From positions 1 to 20,098 of the forward strand of contig JAFISE010000330.1 of assembly GCA_022560025.1 (NCBI GenBank): a DNA stretch of 20,098 nt, given 5' to 3'. The stretch is from Stagonosporopsis chrysanthemi. Taxonomy: Eukaryota > Ascomycota > Dothideomycetes > Pleosporales > Didymellaceae. The notes under the pieces are model-generated. The model saw only the letters and a list, made by a program, of their open reading frames with translations. It was not told where the DNA came from and did not search any database. This document shows positions 18,644-20,098 of this stretch, one piece after another. Position 1 is the first letter of the stretch. Each line of letters begins with the position of its first letter. Position numbers and translations under genes: made by a program.

Positions 18644-19136
18644 TAGATTATTCTTAACTTATCTAGCATATTAAGAGTGTCTTTAAGTAGTTGTCTATGT
18701 CTACGTTGTAGCGTCTATATAATAACAGTTAGCTAGTTACTACTTTATATTATTACTAAAGTAGCTATAAAGAGGACTGCTATTGTGTTAAGCTAGATAT
18801 TTATAGTAAACAGGACTCTAGCTCTTATAATTTCTGCTTTTTACCTTCTTAATTACTTAATACAGGCAAATAGTTTTAAGAGTTAGGATTCTCTTGTCTA
18901 TTATTATTTGTCTACCTTAGACGTAGCTACGTGCTCTTCTTATCTAGACAGTGTATCTACTTGTTTGTTAATTACTCTTAGTTAGTATATTAAGGTAAGG
19001 TTAAACTAGCTTAGTATACTTGCTTACTAGATATATTATTTAGAGAGTAATTAAGGAGTATAGAAGTACTTTTAATTCTTATACTTAGTAACAACTATAA
19101 AGTCTTTAACTTGCTTTATTTCTAGTAAAATCTAAA
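17622..19136 (-). pseudogene. Ty3/Gypsy RNase H-integrase fragment (second element)
   Basis: A second Gypsy element, reading leftward. From the right: the RNase H end KDFIVVTKYKN*KYFYTP (family V-x-T-D-H-K-N-L-x-Y-F), then FNLTLIY and VDTLSR*EEHVAT. Next is a linker with a poly-Val run, then the integrase with NISIDFI-like NIYRFYN and the strong RLSKDLVLIP-type core near 18100-18200. The integrase C-terminal part shows AAATSISLFFF*YRYNIDSI, YNLV*AAAAIVEKFKAIV and YRIGDKVW. The RT, protease and gag are absent and I see no LTR, so it is truncated on the right at the copy C junction. It differs from the plus-strand chromovirus in its integrase sequence, so it is a different family. Frames change several times through indels. 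Confidence 0.8.
18603..18640. repeat. (CTA)n microsatellite
   Basis: About 12.7 perfect CTA units. In the minus-strand Gypsy reading frame it codes for a run of valines (GTA) in the linker between RNase H and integrase, which is unlikely in a working protein, so it probably expanded after the element died. Confidence 0.85.
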
Positions 19137-19818
19137 AAGAGTTCTAAAGTACTAGATTAGTTTCCTTTAACCTAGAATAGGTTATTTTAACTCTTAATAT
19201 AAGGCTGTAGACTCTATTACTACTACCTTTTACTAATAGCAAGCTCTAAGAGTTGTAAACCCCTAGCAATACTCTTAAATTTAGGTTATAATAAACTCTA
19301 ATTTAAGAGAAGTATAAGAAGCAGTAGAGTAGCTTACTAAAGTCTATTCTAAGCGCGCTTAAGTACTATACAAAGAAAGGAGCAATTCTATCTTACAAGC
19401 TAGTTTTAACTTAGTAGGAAATTAGCAAGCTTTAACTAGCTAATAAGGCTGCTATATAATAGAAATTATATAAAAGAAAGCAGGTTTAGAAGTAAGAGAC
19501 TCTAATAATTAGAGATAGGCAGTAACTAGCAGCTCTAAAGAAGTTTAGGGCGCATAGTAATAGAACAAAGCTAAAGAAGCAAGTGTACACTTAAGAAAGT
19601 AAGCTAACTTAAAGGCACTATAAAAGCTATAACTAGACTAGCTACAATATACAAATATATACAATTAAAATAAAAGTAGTCTCTAAATAATATTATATAC
19701 TATAGTCTGCTACAGAGTACTAAAGTATAGTGTTCTAAGCTATAATAAGTTAGGTTCTAGTAAGAGCTTAGTAAAAGTAGCTTACTAACCTATTAGCTTG
19801 CTTGCCTATAGAGTACGT
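19137..19818 (+). mobile_element. Fot1/pogo-like transposon, copy C, 5'-truncated
   Basis: The last 680 bp or so of an element related to copies A and B. The right end reads CTATAGAGTACGT followed by TA (19819-19820), the same tip as copy B. Internal sequence matches copy A closely, for example AAACCCCTAG.AATACTCT and CTAAGCGCGCTTAAG. It encodes only the transposase tail after the DDE core, including a Lys-rich segment and a decayed knuckle (RHYKSYN*TSYNIQIY). The left end abuts the RNase H of the minus-strand Gypsy with no inverted repeat, so the left two thirds have been lost by deletion or recombination. The left boundary is good to about 15 bp. Confidence 0.82.
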
Positions 19819-19820
19819 TA

Positions 19821-20098
19821 TAGCTTAATTAGTATAAATAAAATCAAGTCTAATAGTATTATTTAAGTAGTAATATAGACTAGTAATAGAAGATTAATAT
19901 TTTTATATAAAATAACTATAAACAGTAATTTTTTTAATAATTTAATGCTTTTATAATTATTACTATCTAATCTCGCTATAATCTTAGTACAGTATCTAAA
20001 CAAGATTGACTTTTAACTAAACTACAGGTTCTATATACTTTATACTACTATCTATTTTCTTTTAGTATTAAATATACTAAAATAATATTTTATAGTAC
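19821..20098. other. AT-rich noncoding flank
   Basis: No gene, repeat end or motif that I can recognise. It does not visibly continue the minus-strand Gypsy RNase H, so copy C's insertion context on this side is unknown. Confidence 0.55.

Noticed and set aside
1..20098. Mitochondrial or organelle DNA because of high AT
   Set aside because: There are no organelle genes, tRNAs or rRNAs, and the AT excess is explained by RIP-type decay of nuclear transposons next to a normal-composition island.

Overview
The window looks like an AT-rich block of a filamentous ascomycete (Pezizomycotina) genome degraded by repeat-induced point mutation (RIP). Most of it is very poor in CpA/TpG/CpG and full of TA, CTA and TAG. 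The broken reading frames carry the changes RIP makes on both strands: CAA/CAG to TAA/TAG, TGG to TAG, GAT/GAC to AAT/AAC, CAT to TAT. I recognise no intact gene. The content is nested, decayed transposons plus one short stretch of ordinary base composition holding a dead acyltransferase gene.

Layout. 1-349 is featureless AT-rich DNA. 350-2140 is a complete but dead Fot1/pogo-type DNA transposon (copy A, transposase on minus) with about 56-bp terminal inverted repeats and a TA target duplication. About 2400-5100 is a GC-moderate island: noncoding sequence, then a minus-strand BAHD-type acyltransferase pseudogene (about 3660-4985) that is cut off at its 5' end, frameshifted and interrupted by stops. 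About 5150-7662 is RIP-mutated sequence with two unidentified degenerate reading frames, one per strand.

7668-16491 is a full-length Ty3/Gypsy chromovirus on plus. It has 498-bp and 347-bp LTRs, a perfect 5-bp target duplication ACTAG, and dead gag, protease, reverse transcriptase, RNase H, integrase and chromodomain. A second Fot1-like transposon (copy B, 12764-14625) is nested inside its integrase. Removing copy B and one TA rejoins the integrase reading frame exactly. Between the chromodomain and the 3' LTR is an antisense reading frame that may be a real extra gene of this family.

16497-19136 is other decayed sequence. It includes a minus-strand Gypsy fragment (RNase H plus integrase) and a 23-bp tandem repeat. 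19137-19818 is the 3' end of a third Fot1-like copy (C), and 19821-20098 is AT-rich DNA with nothing recognisable.

Order of events, inferred from nesting and decay: the unidentified host sequence came first, then the chromovirus landed in it, then copy B landed in the chromovirus. Copy B's inverted repeats differ at only 3 of 63 positions, all transitions. Copy A is more diverged, so probably older. Nothing here looks mobile today, and the acyltransferase shows how a gene beside such a block can decay with it.
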